DNA of 64,000 bases, from contig NC_133790.1 in assembly GCF_003597395.2 (NCBI RefSeq), positions 22,854,215-22,918,214 on the forward strand, given 5' to 3'. The notes under the pieces were generated by a model that was not told the origin of the DNA, did not search any database, and saw only the letters and a program-made list of their open reading frames with translations. Of this stretch, positions 1 through 12,439 are shown one piece after another. Within the stretch, counting starts at the first letter, position 1; every line of letters starts with the position of its first letter. Both the position numbers and the translations under genes were made by a program. This DNA is from Chelonoidis abingdonii (Eukaryota > Chordata > Testudines > Testudinidae).

Positions 1-2284
1 GGTGCACCGCAGCCATGTGACCGAAGGAGGCCGAGGACGTGGCGGCAGTGTAGTAGTGAGAAGGCATGGAGCCCTGAAGAGAGAAAATGCTTAAACTTGA
101 GGAGCCAAGTGGCTGGTGCTCGATTCGAAGTCAGCAGTGCTCCTAAAATCTATTTCCTGCATTGGGAGCAGGAGATTGTCGAGATTGATGATCAACCTAG
201 ACGAGAAACGATCTTTGATGAACTTACATGCCGGTTACACTGGGCCTCGGAAGCCCCTCGAATCAGCCAGTCGTCGAGGCAGGGAAAGACATGAATGTGA
301 CGACGCAGAGTAGGCCGCGACTACTGCCAAACACTTGTAAAAACTGAGGGGCCGAGGAGAGGCCGAAGGGCAGAACTGCAAACTGGTAGTGACGACGGTT
401 CACTACGAACGAAGAACCTCCTGGTGCGGTGGGTAGAGTCGCTGCTATGAAATATGCGTCCCTTCATGGTTCGAGAGCAAGCGGCACCAATCTCCGGGAT
501 CGAGGGAAGGAATGATGTTTCCCAGGCATACCATGCGGAACTGGAGCTCTGATATGCTTGTTCAGAGCTCGCAGGTCAAGATGGGGTGGAGGCCGCCTTT
601 CGCCTTGGGAATCAGAAGTACCTGGAATAGAACCCCTCTGCCTTCATGGCCTGCGAACCTCCTCTACTGGCTCCCAATTCAAGGAGCTTTGAAACTTCCT
701 GTAGAGGAGTGGCTCGTGAGAGGGGTCCCCGAAGAGGTACGAGGAGGGAGGGTGGGAAGTGCGGGGACCGACACAAACTGAAAGACGGTAGCCACCTTCC
801 ACCGTGCTGAGGATCCAGCGGTCTGATGTTAGCCGGGACCAGGCAGGGAAGAAAGCGCGAGGTGGTTGGAAAACTGAGCGGGATCCTGGGAGGAAATGTA
901 CGGTGCTCTCGAGGCACCTTCAAAAGCTAGGTTTCGGTCCCAGCTGGTGGTTGGCGGGACCAGAGTTGTTACCCCTTGAGGGCCAGACTGGCGCTACGAG
1001 AGGTCCTGCCCTCTGCGCCTGGAGAAGTCCGTGTCTCGGTCGAGTGGGGGGTAGAACCGGCGGGCTGGGACGGAAGGCCGTCTTGAGTCTGCGGCGTGTG
1101 CATCCCCAGCAAGCGCATTACTACGCGATTGTCTTTAAGACTTTGGAGTGGAGGGGTCTGTCTCTGAAGAGAAGAACTGGCCGTCAAAGGGTAGGTCCTG
1201 TATCGTGTAAACTGGACCTCCGCGGTAAGCCGGACGGCTTGCAGCAGCAAAATACGCCTCATAGTGACCTGATGCAAAGAGTTCTAGCTGCGGAGTCTGC
1301 TGATCTAAAGAGGCCTGAAGGGAGGTCCACGCCACCTTTTACCTCCTGCTAGAGCGCCCAGAACTCTTGCGCGGAGTCCTGGTGGGGAAAGTCAAGTAAA
1401 TTTTCCCACTGCCTCCAAGTTATAATACTGTAATGGCTCAGTAGGGCCTGTTGATTGGCGACTCTGACTGGGAGGTCCAGCAAGTAAATCTTCTGCCCAG
1501 GAGTCCATGCGCCTTGCTCTCGACTTGGGGGCAGGGGCTTGTTGGCATGGCCGCCTTCCGCTCGTTGATTGGAATCGCACACGAGCAAGCCGGGAGCGGT
1601 GAGACACAGGTTATCGTACTCCTGGGACGGGAGCCATTGTCTTTGCGCTCAACCCCTTTTGCCGTGGCGGGCACCGAAGCCTGGGTCTGCGCAGATTGTA
1701 GTCGGCTCGTGCCTGGATTGGTACGAATGAAGGGGAGCGCTACGCGGGTTGGGGCCTCCGCCGGAGGATAGTGACCACCGGGTCATCCCCCTCGGGGACT
1801 TCTCTACTAGTAGTTTATGTTCAACGCAACCCGCGTAGAAGGGTCCTGGTGACCCTGAGGTCCGATAGCAGGTCGGCCCTTGATGTGGATAGTTACCCGC
1901 CACGCAGCCTCGTCCGGGCAAGAAAGAGGACGAGACTCCCGGTGACCAAAGGGGTCTTGGAAGAGACTCTTGGTCCGGGCGGGATCAACCACGGCTTGGT
2001 CAGGGTGAGGCGCGTTCCGGGCGGGGAAGCTGTTCCATTAGTGTCCGCAGGTGGTCTGCCACCGTAGACTCAGTGCCCTTCGGTCGGAGGGAAACTGAAG
2101 CAGAGGCGGTGAGTGTGACACCCTGGCCCCTGGTGGTATGCCCCGCGGAGTCCCAAAAGCCACTGCTGAGGGCCTTGAGCGTCCGAACCCCAAGAAGACG
2201 CCGAGACGCCATGGGAGGAAACATGGGGTGGCGGGTTGGCCACGCGGGCGCGAGAGTGGGAGAGATGAATCTCTACGGCCAGGT

Positions 2285-2475
2285 GAATCACGTCCACGTG
2301 GTGCCGGGAACGATACTTGGAGTCCCGCTGGTGCCAGTGAATGCGACCGCGACCTGACTACCACGAGCCGGTGCCGGGAGACGAACCGGTGCCCGGGAGC
2401 CACCATGTGCCGAGATCGGCTGTGGACCTCGGTGCCTGGAAGGTCAATTCGGTGCCGGGACCCTCCGTGCCGACA
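2285..2475. repeat. Degenerate GGTGCCGG-type short repeats in DIRS leader
   Basis: The motif GGTGCCGGG/GGTGCC recurs at irregular spacing of about 20-30 bases, in a GC-rich stretch inside DIRS copy A. Related GC-rich sequence with scattered GTGCCG words lies in the other copy around 61330-61560. It may come from a low-complexity segment of the gag-like region, but no reading frame is preserved, so a coding role is only a guess. Confidence 0.4.
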
Positions 2476-3619
2476 GACGGCTCCGTGACGTACGGTGGCC
2501 GGGATGGGTGCCTAGATTAGAACGGCGCGGTAATCTGCATGCGAGGCATTGGACCGTGAGCGTCGCGGTACCCACACAGGGGTAGTCGTGTACTTTTCAG
2601 GGGACCGGTCAGGCCGGTTCCAATACGGCGGGACAGCCGGGATTTCGAGCGAATGGTGAGACGGGGACCGCTGCGTGAGCCTGACCTGGAACAGGAAGTT
2701 TCCCACGGTGCCGGGGCGGAAAGGTCTCACGAGAGCCGTGCCATGGCGACCACGACAGAGGATAATTGTGGGACCGCACCGGCGGATTAGCCCGGGGGTG
2801 CGTGGCGCTCAGGCTCGTACGACTCACTACTGTCAGTGCCCCACGCGGTGTCTCGTGCGGCTGGAGAAAGGTCGTCCGGGTTAAGGCCCACAATGAGCTC
2901 AACCGCCGGCAAGTCCGGGAGCCATCGGGCACCAGGGGGGGACTCGACGGCCTTGGATCTGAGGCCGTGAATCACATTCGAAGGTGCGAACAGATCCCTC
3001 GATGCGGTTGTGTCGGCGGCAGGCTGAGGTCGGTGCCGGGCGGTCTGTTGTGCAAGCGCTCTGACTGCGGGGCTGGTGTAGTGGCCCTGCAGAGAGGCTA
3101 CGCTTCCTTTGCGCTCGGAGAGGCGAGCGGTGCCGACCAGAGGTTGGTGCCAGCGCAGACTGGAGAGTGTGTCTTCTTTGAGAGTGTATGAGTGCGGTAT
3201 CTGAGAGGCGCTTGTGTCTCCTGGGTGCTACGGGCGGGTGCCGAGGGGTGGAGTCGAAGCGCTGCACTCCTATGAAGCAACGGTTTAAGGTGAAGCGACC
3301 TACATTATCCCTCGCTCCGACCCGCAACTTCCTGGTGGCGGGGCTTGAAGCCCTTACAAATCTGCATGTCTGTCTTCAGGTGGGAAGTCCGACCAGACAC
3401 CAGACAAGAATCGTGCAGGTGCCTGGGGCACGGCACGGCTCCCAGCAAAGCCCGGCAACCCGGGCATGAGCCCGGTACCCGGGGTAGGGGACGGGCTAAC
3501 CCGCGATCCTACTAACTAATTACAAACAACTAAAGAACGAAAACAACTACTAACTACTATTTAAAAGTTTCAACTAATATATATACAAATCTCAAGAGGA
3601 TATGAGTGATGCTAGGGAG

Positions 3620-3870
3620 GTGGAGAACAGATAATCTGAGCTCCACAGTTCCAAACGACCGACACGGGCGGTAAGAAGGAACTGAGGAGCGGTCGGGCCG
3701 GCAGGGGTGAATATATCAGGCGCCATGGCGGCGCCACTCCAGGGGGGGCCCCTGCCGGCCCAACCAAGTGTTGCTAGTAGTAAAAGTCTCCGACGAATGT
3801 GCACAGCAGCACTGGATGGACACTCTACTTGGAAATGGATCATGAGCTAGGAGGCACTCGAATGAATGCT
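3620..3870 (-). repeat. DIRS 5' terminal repeat (copy A)
   Basis: This stretch aligns with 62520-62749, the 5' terminus of the RNF10-intron DIRS. Both have the AACGACCGACACGGGC segment, the AGAAGGAACTGAGGAGCGG segment, a GGCGCCATGG-rich middle, and a final GGATATGAGCAAGCACTCGAA-like end. Here the end is damaged. Its inverse is the terminal repeat at the 3' end of the same family (5505-5740). Confidence 0.7.
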
Positions 3871-4002
3871 CTAAGTGTTCCTGCCTAAATATCCCATAAC
3901 CTAGAGTCGTGACGTGCTGTTTCCGTCCCACTGACTGGCCCGGCAACTGGAGACCATTGCTCCTGGCGTTCTGTGTCATCTGCCACCAGTGAGAAAAGGA
4001 TG

Positions 4003-5075
4003 AGCTCTATTTTCTTTGGAAACCCCCCTCAACTCTTCTCTTCTGCAGACTAAACAAGCCCAGTTCCCTCAGCCTCTCCTCATAAGTCATGTGCCCCAGC
4101 CCTCTGATCATGCTTTGTTGCCCCTCCGCTGGACTCTCTCCAATTTGTCCACGGATCCGTTTCTGTAGTGAGGGCCCAAACCTGGATATAATACTCCAGA
4201 TGTACAGCCTCTACCAGTGCCAAATAGAGGGAATAGTTATCACTTCCCTTGATCTGCTGGCAATGCTCCTACTAATGCAGCCCAAAGTATGCCATTAGCC
4301 TTCTTGGCACAAGGGCACACTGCTGAGTCATATCCAGCTCTCCCATTCACTGTAATCTCCAGATCCTTTTCTGTAGAACGCTGCGTCTGGCTTAGCCAGT
4401 CGGTCCCCAGTCTGTAGCGGTGCATGGGATTCTTCCGTCCTAAGTGCAAGGACTCTGCACTTGTCCTTGTTGAACCTCATAAGATTTCTATTTGGCCCAA
4501 TCCTCATTTTGTCTAGGTCATTCTGAACTTATCCCTACCCTCCGCAGCGTATTTACCTCTCCCCCCAGCTTAGTGTCATCCGTGAACTTGCTGAAGGTGC
4601 AATCTTATCCCATCATCCAGATCATTAATAAAGATGCTTTGAACAAAACTGGCCCCAGGACTGACCCCTAGATACTGGCTGCCAACTAGACATCAAGCAG
4701 TTGATCACTACCTGTTGAGAGCCCTGACAATGTAGCCAGCTTTCTATCCACGTTATAGTCCATTCATACCAATCCACACAGGGCTTTTTTTAATTTGCTA
4801 GCTAAAAGATGCGGATACAGATGCGGTAGAGACCGTATCAAATTTTCTTTGCATAAGTCAAGAGATATATCACATCCACTGCTTTCCCCATATCCACAGA
4901 GCCCAGTTATTCTCATGACAGAAGGCAACCAGGTCGGTCAGGCAATGACGGTGCCCTTTGGTGAATCCATGTTGACTGTTCCTGATCACTTTCCCCTCCT
5001 CCAAGTGCTTCAAAAGGATTTCCTTGAGGACCTGCTCCATGATGCCTGCAAGATCACAAAAACTGCCAGCCTGTT
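4003..5075 (-). mobile_element. CR1 LINE fragment, RT and 3' part of ORF2
   Basis: Read on the minus strand, this is the 3' half of a CR1 non-LTR retrotransposon. Recognisable pieces in order are an LGPVLF...INDLDDGI-like segment around 4600-4660, a DDTKLG segment at about 4565, the LHLGRKNPMHRY segment near 4430, and the GRAGYDSAVCPCAKKANGIL segment at 4290-4350. Frameshifts and stops interrupt it, so it is a dead, 5'-truncated copy. The left end (about 4003) is the region just after the last ORF2 motifs and does not reach the CR1 3' tail. The right boundary is approximate. Confidence 0.85.
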
Positions 5076-5317
5076 AGACTACTTAGTCCATACACTGGAA
5101 GCCAGTGCAGCATTGTGTCCTTACACCAGGATTTCTAGTGCCGTATACCACATTGTTTCAAATGCCCAGTGTGGATTCCTGTAGAGGGACATCCACCCTT
5201 TCAGATCACATATTTTCTCAGTCTGCCTCAATGTGATCAACCTGCTGTGATCTTCCAACCACATGGTCTAGGAGTAGAAAGATAGCCAGACCCCCTTGGC
5301 AGGCTCCATCACAGAAG

Positions 5318-5504
5318 ATTAGGGTTGGAAAAGACCTCAGGAGGTCATCTAGTCCAACCCCTCATCAAAGCAGGACCAACACAACTAAATCATCCCATCC
5401 AGGTTTTTGTCAAGCCAGCCCTTAAAACCACTAAGGATGGAGATTCCACCACCTCCCTAGGTAACCCATTCCAGTGCCTCACCATCCTCCTATGAAAACA
5501 AGGT
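5318..5504 (-). mobile_element. CR1 LINE 3'-end fragment
   Basis: The stretch beginning GGTTGGAAAAGACCTCAGGAGG and running through TCATCTAGTCCAACCCC and GAGATTCCACCACCTCCC is the reverse complement of the CR1 3' region. It breaks off abruptly at about 5504, where DIRS sequence begins, so the DIRS end was probably inserted into this older CR1 copy. Confidence 0.85.
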
Positions 5505-6570
5505 TACTCACTTTTGTAACTGTTGTTCTTTGAGATGTGTGTCTCATATCCATCCAGTAGGTGGTGCGCGCCCGCGTGCATGTTCGTCGGCGGAGACTTT
5601 TACCCTAGCAACACTCGGTGGGCCGGCAGGGCGCCCCGGATGGCGCTGCATGGCGCCTGATATTATACCTTTTTGATATACCCCTGCCGGCCCCAACCGC
5701 TCTCATTCCTTCTTGCCGGCTACTCCGACAGAGGGAGGAGGCGGTGTGAATGGATATGAGCAACACATCTCGAAGAACAACAGTTACAAAGGTGAGTAAC
5801 CTTGTTTTCTTCTTCAAGTGCTTGCTTATATCCATTCCAGTAGGTGATTCCCGGCCTTACCTAGGCGGGGGTCGGAAGAGAGTTGCCAGACCGCTGTACC
5901 GAAGGCGTCGTCGTCTCGAGATGGTCAACCAGCGAATAGTGCGAGTAAAAGTGTGCATGGACGACCATGTAGCCGCCCGGAATATGTCTTGGATGGGCCA
6001 GGAAAGCAGCCGAAGAGCTTGAGCCCGAGTAGAATGGGGCGTGATCTGGCCAAGCGGACGTGAGCCAATTCGTAGCCATCCATACACGATGTTACCATGA
6101 TGAAATCCGCTGTGAAGTTACAGGGAGACCTTTCATACGCCTCTGCCACCGCTATGAATAACTGGGTGAGCGTCTGAAGGCTTTAGTCTGCTGATGTAAT
6201 GCCAGGCCCAGCGGACATCTAAGGTGTGCAGCTGCTGGTCACGCGCGCATGTGTGGGCTTCGGAAGAAGACCGGCAGGAAAATATCTTGATTAAGTGGAA
6301 TGGTGAGACAACCTTCGGAAGGAAGGCTGGATGTGGTCGGAGCTGCACCTTATCTTGTGAAAGATGGTGTAAGGTGGGCTACGACCAATGCACAGAGCTC
6401 GATACGCGTCTGGCAGAGGGATAGCTACCAGAAGGACGTCTTCCATGACAGATATAGTAAGGAGCAGTGCTAACGGCTCAAAAGGGGCCCAGGTCTAGAG
6501 AGTACCAGTTCAGATCCCACGTAGGGAAGGAGGTCTAACCGGAGGGTTTTAGAGTCTCTCCAATCCGTTA
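5505..6570 (-). mobile_element. DIRS retrotransposon, 3' end with recombinase fragment (copy B)
   Basis: This is the 3' terminal part of a DIRS element read on the minus strand. At the left is the terminal repeat (5505-5740). Next comes the internal complementary region (about 5753-5850), which carries the inverted copy of the terminus (GAACAACAGTTACAAAGGTG), and then remains of the tyrosine recombinase. On the minus strand around 6000-6060 the segment HSTRAQAL can be read, followed by RAATWSSMHTF near 5940; these are the HxxR box and its downstream region. The upstream core is missing because CR1 sequence starts at about 6575. Many stops mark it as dead. Confidence 0.8.
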
Positions 6571-6574
6571 GAAA

Positions 6575-7096
6575 CCTGAAACGATGGGGTGTTGCAAGGT
6601 ATCTCTCTCTTTTCTGAAAATACCATATTGCCTCTATATAAATCCATGGTATGCCCACATCTTGAATATTGTGTGCAGATGTGGTCACTCCATCCCAAAA
6701 AAGATATATTGGAATTGGAATAGGTTCAGAAAAGGGCAACAAAAAATATTAGGGTATGGAAGAGCTTCCATATGAGGAAAGATTAATAAGACTGGGACTT
6801 TTCAGTTTGGAAAAGAGACAACTAAGGAGATATAAGATAGAGGTCTATAAAATCATGACTGGTATGGAGAAAGTGAATAAGGATGTGTTATTTACTCATA
6901 ACACAAGAACTGGGGGGTCACCAAATGAAATTAATAGGCATCAGGTTTAAAACACGCAAAAGGAAGTATTTCTTCACACAGTCAATCTGTGGAACAGTTT
7001 GCCAGAGGATGTTGTGAAAGCCAAGCCTATAACAGGGTTCAAAAAAGAACTAGATAAATTAATGGAGGATAGGTCCATCAATGGCTTTTAGCCAGT
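6575..7096 (+). mobile_element. CR1 LINE 3' fragment
   Basis: This is plus-strand CR1 sequence from the end of ORF2. Readable pieces include CPHLEYCVQMWSLHP-like coding near 6655-6700, the segment around RRYKIEVYKIMTGMEKV at 6820-6870, then the GTTTGCCAGAGGATGTTGTG and GGTCCATCAATGGCTTTTAG stretches. It stops short of the real CR1 3' terminus. The same 3' region occurs more completely at 39560-40132. Confidence 0.85.
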
Positions 7097-8000
7097 TCTT
7101 ATATCAGCACCTGAAAATGGTCATTTTAAAATGATGCTATACAGCTGATTATATTATAGGGTCTGTGAAGAAAAATTTTGACTGTAAATTCTGTGGGGAG
7201 GGGAACCTGTATGGAAAGAACCAAGCCCAGCTATAACATTATGGAAATAACACAAAAATGGAGTTTGCTTGGCTCAGATGGTAAGCATGTAGGCCTTATA
7301 CTGCTTAGCTCACTCTCTCATTTGCTCCTCTTCCTGCATCCTTCACTTCCTTCCACACCTCCTTTTTCTAATCCTTGCTCTGTTCCTTCACTTCTCCCAG
7401 CTGCCCATTCTACTGTACAGAGCACTAATGCACAGATTGTGCACTGGCATTTTTAAAAATTACCCTGTGGTTTGTTTGGATCATATGCAGAGCAAGTACA
7501 TTTGAAAAAAAGATAAAACCTCCAGATGGAGCCAAGAAGTCAAACCCAGGTGGCCAGCAGCTGGTGCCCCGCAGCTGGTGCTCCAATGGCATTTCCAGTT
7601 GCTTGGACATGCTGTACAGGAGTAGCAATGACTGGGGAATAAGCATTCAGAGGGAAAGAGTGCAGTGGTGCTTTGTGCTCCCCACCTAATTCTGGGTTTG
7701 ATTTACAACAATCACAGGGGCCCAAACACTTGTACCTGCTGCTGTTGGTGCCTGACAGAAAGATTTCATTCCCGATATGCTGTCCAGGGCCATTTTAACT
7801 TGTTTTAGGACCTAGATCTAGTTAGAAAGATTTGTAAGGAACTAGTTTTTCCCCTCTGCATGGGGAATCCAGGGCAGGCAACAGAGTGTGCAACTGCTTA
7901 TATTTTAATCCTCCTATTGCAGTCTCACACCAGTCAGTAGCCACGATCAGCTCCAGTGGAGTAGAGATGTCTCAAATAAGCTGCAAAAAGGTAAAGCTAT
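7097..8000. other. Intergenic, nothing recognised
   Basis: I see no convincing gene, RNA or repeat here. The longest reading frames have no exon-like features or recognisable motifs. Confidence 0.5.
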
Positions 8001-9183
8001 TGTGATGGTGCCCCTCATAAGGCTTTATGGAAATATGCTTATGAATGTATATATGACCCAACTGGAATATGTTTTATGCTACATATGCCACGTAACATAT
8101 CTATGTAAAGGTTATGATCTACTGAATCGAGTAATCCTATTTGTATGCTTGTATCATTTTTTGTATTCGAAGCTATGAATATCGGCTGCACACTTGTTTG
8201 ATTCTAAGTAGGTTTTAGTGAAGCAGTTGGTCAGCTTCCTGAGAAAAGACCATTCTCAGTAAGAGCCCAATCAAGAAGCCCTTAAGCCAACAATGAACTT
8301 GGAAATGCCAATCCACATCTGGGCTTTCCCAGGAATGTGGCTTGGGTGGTAAGGAACTCAGTCATGCATGGACATGTTACTTGTCCAGGTGACTCCAAAA
8401 CTCCATTTTGTAGCTAGACTTTGCACAGGAGAAAGGAGGGGGTCTCCACCCATGAGAGAAAGTCTATTTAAACCCTGGGAGACCCCTCCATTTTGTCTTC
8501 AGCTGGCTAAAGAGAGAGAGCCTCTCCACTCCCAAGAATAGCTGAAAGAAACTGGAACAAAAGACAGTAACTACAGGGGGTGTGAGTGATTGCTAGACTC
8601 AGACTAGAAGGAGACTGGTCTGTAAAAGGAAGCTTACTGGGTGAGGTTTTATCTGTATTCAGTTTCTTAGACATAGACTTGCATGTTCTGTTTTATTTTG
8701 CTTGGTAATTCACTTTGTTCTGTCTGTTACTACTTGGAACCACTTAAATCCTACTTTCTGTATTTAATAAAATCACTTTTTACTTTACTAATTAACTCAG
8801 AGTATGTATTAATACCTGGGATAGGGGGGCAAACAGCTGTGCATATCTATCAGTTTTATAGAGGGCAAACAATTATGAGTTTACCCTGTATAAGCTTTAT
8901 ACAGAGTAAAACGGATTTATTTGGGGTTTGGACCCCCTTGGGAGTCGGACATCTGAGTGTTAAAGACAGGAACACTTCTGTAAGTTGCTTTCAGGTAAGC
9001 CTACAGCTGTTAGGGCACGTGGTTCAGACCCTGGGTCTGGGTTTGCAGCAGGCTAGCGGGTCTGACTCAAACCAGGCAGGGCACTGAAGTCCTAAGCTGC
9101 CAGGGCAGGAAACCAGGGGCAGTAGTAGTCTTGGCACATCAGTTGGCAGCCCCAAGGGAGTTTCTGTGATCCAACCCATCACA
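8001..9183 (+). mobile_element. Isolated LTR (likely solo LTR of an endogenous retroelement)
   Basis: The segment begins TGTGATGG and ends CCATCACA, an 8-bp perfect inverted terminus with the TG...CA ends of an LTR. Inside are a TATTTAAA-like box at about 8464-8470, a purine-rich AAAGAGAGAGAG leader, and an AATAAA signal at about 8765, followed by a long U5-like region. This order gives the plus orientation. No coding remnant is attached on either side and the direct flanks (GCTAT / GTCAT) do not give a clear target duplication. I recognise it as a common turtle LTR, but cannot name the family with certainty. Confidence 0.7.
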
Positions 9184-11079
9184 GTCATCTCAACTACACC
9201 TTGGACAGCACTGACCTGCCGCTCATCAGGCTCAGCCCCCAAACTTAAGGTGATCACCTGCTGAGTGAGTCCTTCTCTCCCTCTCTCTTTATTGTAGAAC
9301 CTCTGCCCCCTTCTGATGTTGAGGAAATGGAAAGCAGCCACCACAACAGTGGGAGAGCCAGCTCTTGTGAAGTTTGACTGCTCTGCAGGGTTCTTTTAAC
9401 AGATCCTCTCAATTTCTGTTTTAATACTGCTCTGCCTTTCACTGATTTTTCTGCACAGCATGACAAATATTTCTGGCCCTGCTGTTGAAGCTAGTCCACT
9501 TCAGCCAGGCCCTAGGGAACCACTGAACCATGGACTGGAGTGAATAGCCACTGTGCCCAGGAAGGAACGGATGCTCAAACAATATCTGGAAAAAATTCCT
9601 TTCCTTTTTTCCTTGGAAATCTCCTGCTTGTTTCTTTCTCACAGTTGGACATTTTCTTTCTGGGCAATTGTGTGCTGTTGGGTGGTGTGCTATTTTATAT
9701 GTCTAATGCTTTATGTTGAAATCCGGCCCACAGATGCACCTCCAAATCCTGAAGCCCTGGAAGGAAGTGAGCAGGACACGAGAGCATCCCTGAGGGAGCA
9801 AGATTTCCCCAGAGGAGCTGCTGCAGCAGCAAAGCTATTAATAAATGTTTCCAATCATTTAATCGCTCTGCTAAATTGCCATCATGCTCCTGCAACCTCA
9901 TAGTGTCAGTGCAGCTGCCGCCCGCCACCCAACCCCCCCGTGTTCATGCATGTGACTGAGGGGGCACATCAGGAAGATACTAATCTCTGAGGGCTGCTGC
10001 AGAATTAGAGGGAAACCAATTCTGACAGGTGACTTTTTAAATCTCTCCTATTCAGAAGTAATCAGCCTATTAGTTACATCCATTAACCATACTTTCCCCT
10101 GGCTCTCATTTACCAGTAGGTACTGATTCTTCAAACCCAGTCACATAGCCTCTTCCTGGAGAAAAATCTATGAGTCTCTCACATCTGGTCTAAGTTACAA
10201 TTTGGGAGCTGGGTACCTGAGCGGCCATGTCTCTTGGCAAGGAATAGCAATGTAGCTGCAATCAGATGGAACACTCCAACTGGCAGTCACCCTAATTTAA
10301 ATGTGGAAACATGAGGGAGTTCTTAACACTGGAACAATTTTCCCTGCTTTATCCAACAGAGTCCTGAATTGATGGCTGTTAGGGCACATCATGAGGCCTA
10401 TATCTTCTCAGGCATCTTCTAATGGGGTGAGCTAATTGAGTATAAATGGGCTAGAGAGGTATAAATGGGTAATGTTATTTATGATGTTCAACATTGCTCC
10501 ATCAGAACAAACATAATTAATAATTTAATTATCTACTTCCCTCCTTACACATCAGACTGCATCCCTGACAGGTATCACATACAGAGCAACCCACTCATAT
10601 CATGGTGGGATTCAGTTTAAAGCTTCATCCACTCCCTCCCTCAGCCCAACTCTTCATCTTTATCCTAATTATAAGAGCATTTGATATGATCATACTTTAA
10701 AAAAAAGATGCTACTATTTATATAATGCTCTTATTGCTTATTAATGATTTCAGCAAGGAAAGTGAGCTGCCTTGCATTGTGGGAATTATGCAAACTAAGA
10801 CTGAGCCATAGATTGCTGGGTTCCACTGATTCCTTACATGGAAGCCTAAGGCGTGAGGATTACCATGTAATAACAGATGTAAAGGCTTTTAGTGAATGAC
10901 AGGTCTGCCTCACGTACTTAAGCAAGAAGACATGACAGGCATCACATTTTGTGGTGATTAGCCTCTGGTGCTTGTCACAGGCAGAGGACTTGAGGTGGAG
11001 TGACTTTAAACACCCAGCAAGAGTGATAATCCCCAGAAGAACAGCATAGCCTGAAGAGTCTAATTGCTGTTAGGAAAGG
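9184..11079. other. Intergenic, nothing recognised
   Basis: The only frames are short and unsupported. There is an AT-rich region around 10480-10740. No exon-like structure was recognised. Confidence 0.45.
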
Positions 11080-11331
11080 AAGCTTATGAATAATAAGCTT
11101 TGCGACCAGGGGCTGCTAACAGGGGTTTCGCAAGGGAGTAGGAAGGGAACGGGGGTCCCTTGTCAGTCCTATCCGTGACCCGTTAGTCCCTTGAAAAACT
11201 ATAAACCAAACTACATCCAAAACCTCTCTCTTTAAAGCAGAGCAGAGCGGACAGGGTGCTGCAGACAGGGGAGTTTGAGAGGGAGTTTGACAGATGGAGG
11301 CGTATGATGGTTAGGAAGACCCGCAACACGT

Positions 11332-11751
11332 GTGGCAGCACTGCTTCTGTCTCCTCCATCTGCGCCTGTAGCCAGACAGAGCACCAGAGCATGGATGCTT
11401 CTGCCCGGATTCTGGTGTGGTTTTGGAAAGACTGTAACTTGCAATTTCCACTTACTGATATCCAGGCTGGGGGCGGGGAGCATCCAATGTGAAAGGTGCC
11501 CACTGGTGGAATCTCTCAGGCAGCAAGTGGGAGAGCTACAGGAGGAGCTGGCTAGGTTGAGGAGCCTCCATATCCACGAGCAATTCCTGGACAATGTCCA
11601 TGTGGAAACAGCTATGGTAGCTGTCCCAGTTCACAGGACTGCTGACACACCACTGGTGGAGGAGGAGATGGCTCAGGGTGGACACTGGCAGCTGGTTACT
11701 TCTGGCAGCGGGCAGTGCTCCACCCCTGCCTACGAACCCTCCCGCTGGTAA
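11332..11751 (+). pseudogene. CR1 ORF1 remnant (zinc-knuckle-like and coiled coil)
   Basis: The open stretch contains a short Cys-rich element (CERCPLVESLRQQVGELQ), followed by heptad-like leucines (LQEELARLRSLH). This is the arrangement of CR1 ORF1, which makes an RNA-binding protein of the retrotransposition particle. The frame is interrupted at both ends relative to a full ORF1, so I treat it as a remnant. Its position, about 0.7 kb upstream of the first ORF2 motifs, fits a CR1 element. Confidence 0.6.
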
Positions 11752-12439
11752 TAGGTAACGTTCATGCTCTTCTTGATACAGGAGGAGAAGAATAACCCTA
11801 CAGTAAAGGAGAAAGCCTCATACTCCTAAGCTGGGGGGTCGCTGCCACCATGAAAATAGGAAACCGAGGGTAGTGGTGGTCGGAGACCTCTGCGAGGGGA
11901 GCGGAGGCTCCCATATGCGCCCTACATTTCAATTCGGGAGGAATGCGCCCTGCTGGGGCCGTATCCGAAATGTTTACGGGCGGCATGTCGCAGGATATCC
12001 GGCCTTTTCTATACTACCTGCCATGACTCATCCAGTGGGCACAAATGATATCTCGCAAGGTTGACGCTGAGTGGATAAAGATGACAAAGGCTCGGAGTAC
12101 GGGTAGGGAGTTGGAGCGCCAGGTGGTATTCTCTTAGATTCCCTGTCAAAGGTAGGGGCCAGCAGAGACAGAATGCCATGGAGGTGAATACCTGGCTGCG
12201 AAAGGTGTCACCAGGAGACAATTTGGCTCTCGACCACGGGATGGTATTCCGAAGAAGGACTGCTGGGCAGAGATGTGTTGCACCTGTCGAGGAGGGAAAA
12301 GACCCTAATTTGCATACAGACTGCTAACCCTAGGAGGAGGGCTAAACCTGAGTCGATGGGAAGGTGAGCAAGCCCACAGATAAGTGGAACATGGAAAAGA
12401 CCTGGAGATGGGTCAGAAACAAGGGAGCGTAGGCTATAA

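Larger units (their letters stand above)
1..3870 (-). mobile_element. DIRS retrotransposon, degenerate 5' part (copy A)
   Basis: The sequence runs collinearly with the better preserved DIRS at about 59140-62749. Bases 120-240 match the part of that copy coding the reverse transcriptase just after the YLDD region. Bases 450-700 match the N-terminal RT segment, 900-3400 match the GC-rich leader/gag-like part, and 3480-3870 match the 5' terminal region (AT-rich CTAACTAA-type stretch, then the terminal repeat). The element reads right to left and is cut off by the window edge, so nothing can be said about its 3' half here. No long ORF survives in the coding direction, and the many ORFs of 60-190 codons are by-products of high GC content. 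The right end is a decayed version of the terminal sequence of the intact copy, around 3815-3860. Confidence 0.8.

Noticed and set aside
804..1352. 182-codon plus-strand frame in GC-rich DNA
   Set aside because: It lies antisense to the DIRS reading direction, overlaps other frames, and has no recognisable motif; long frames are expected in GC-rich sequence.
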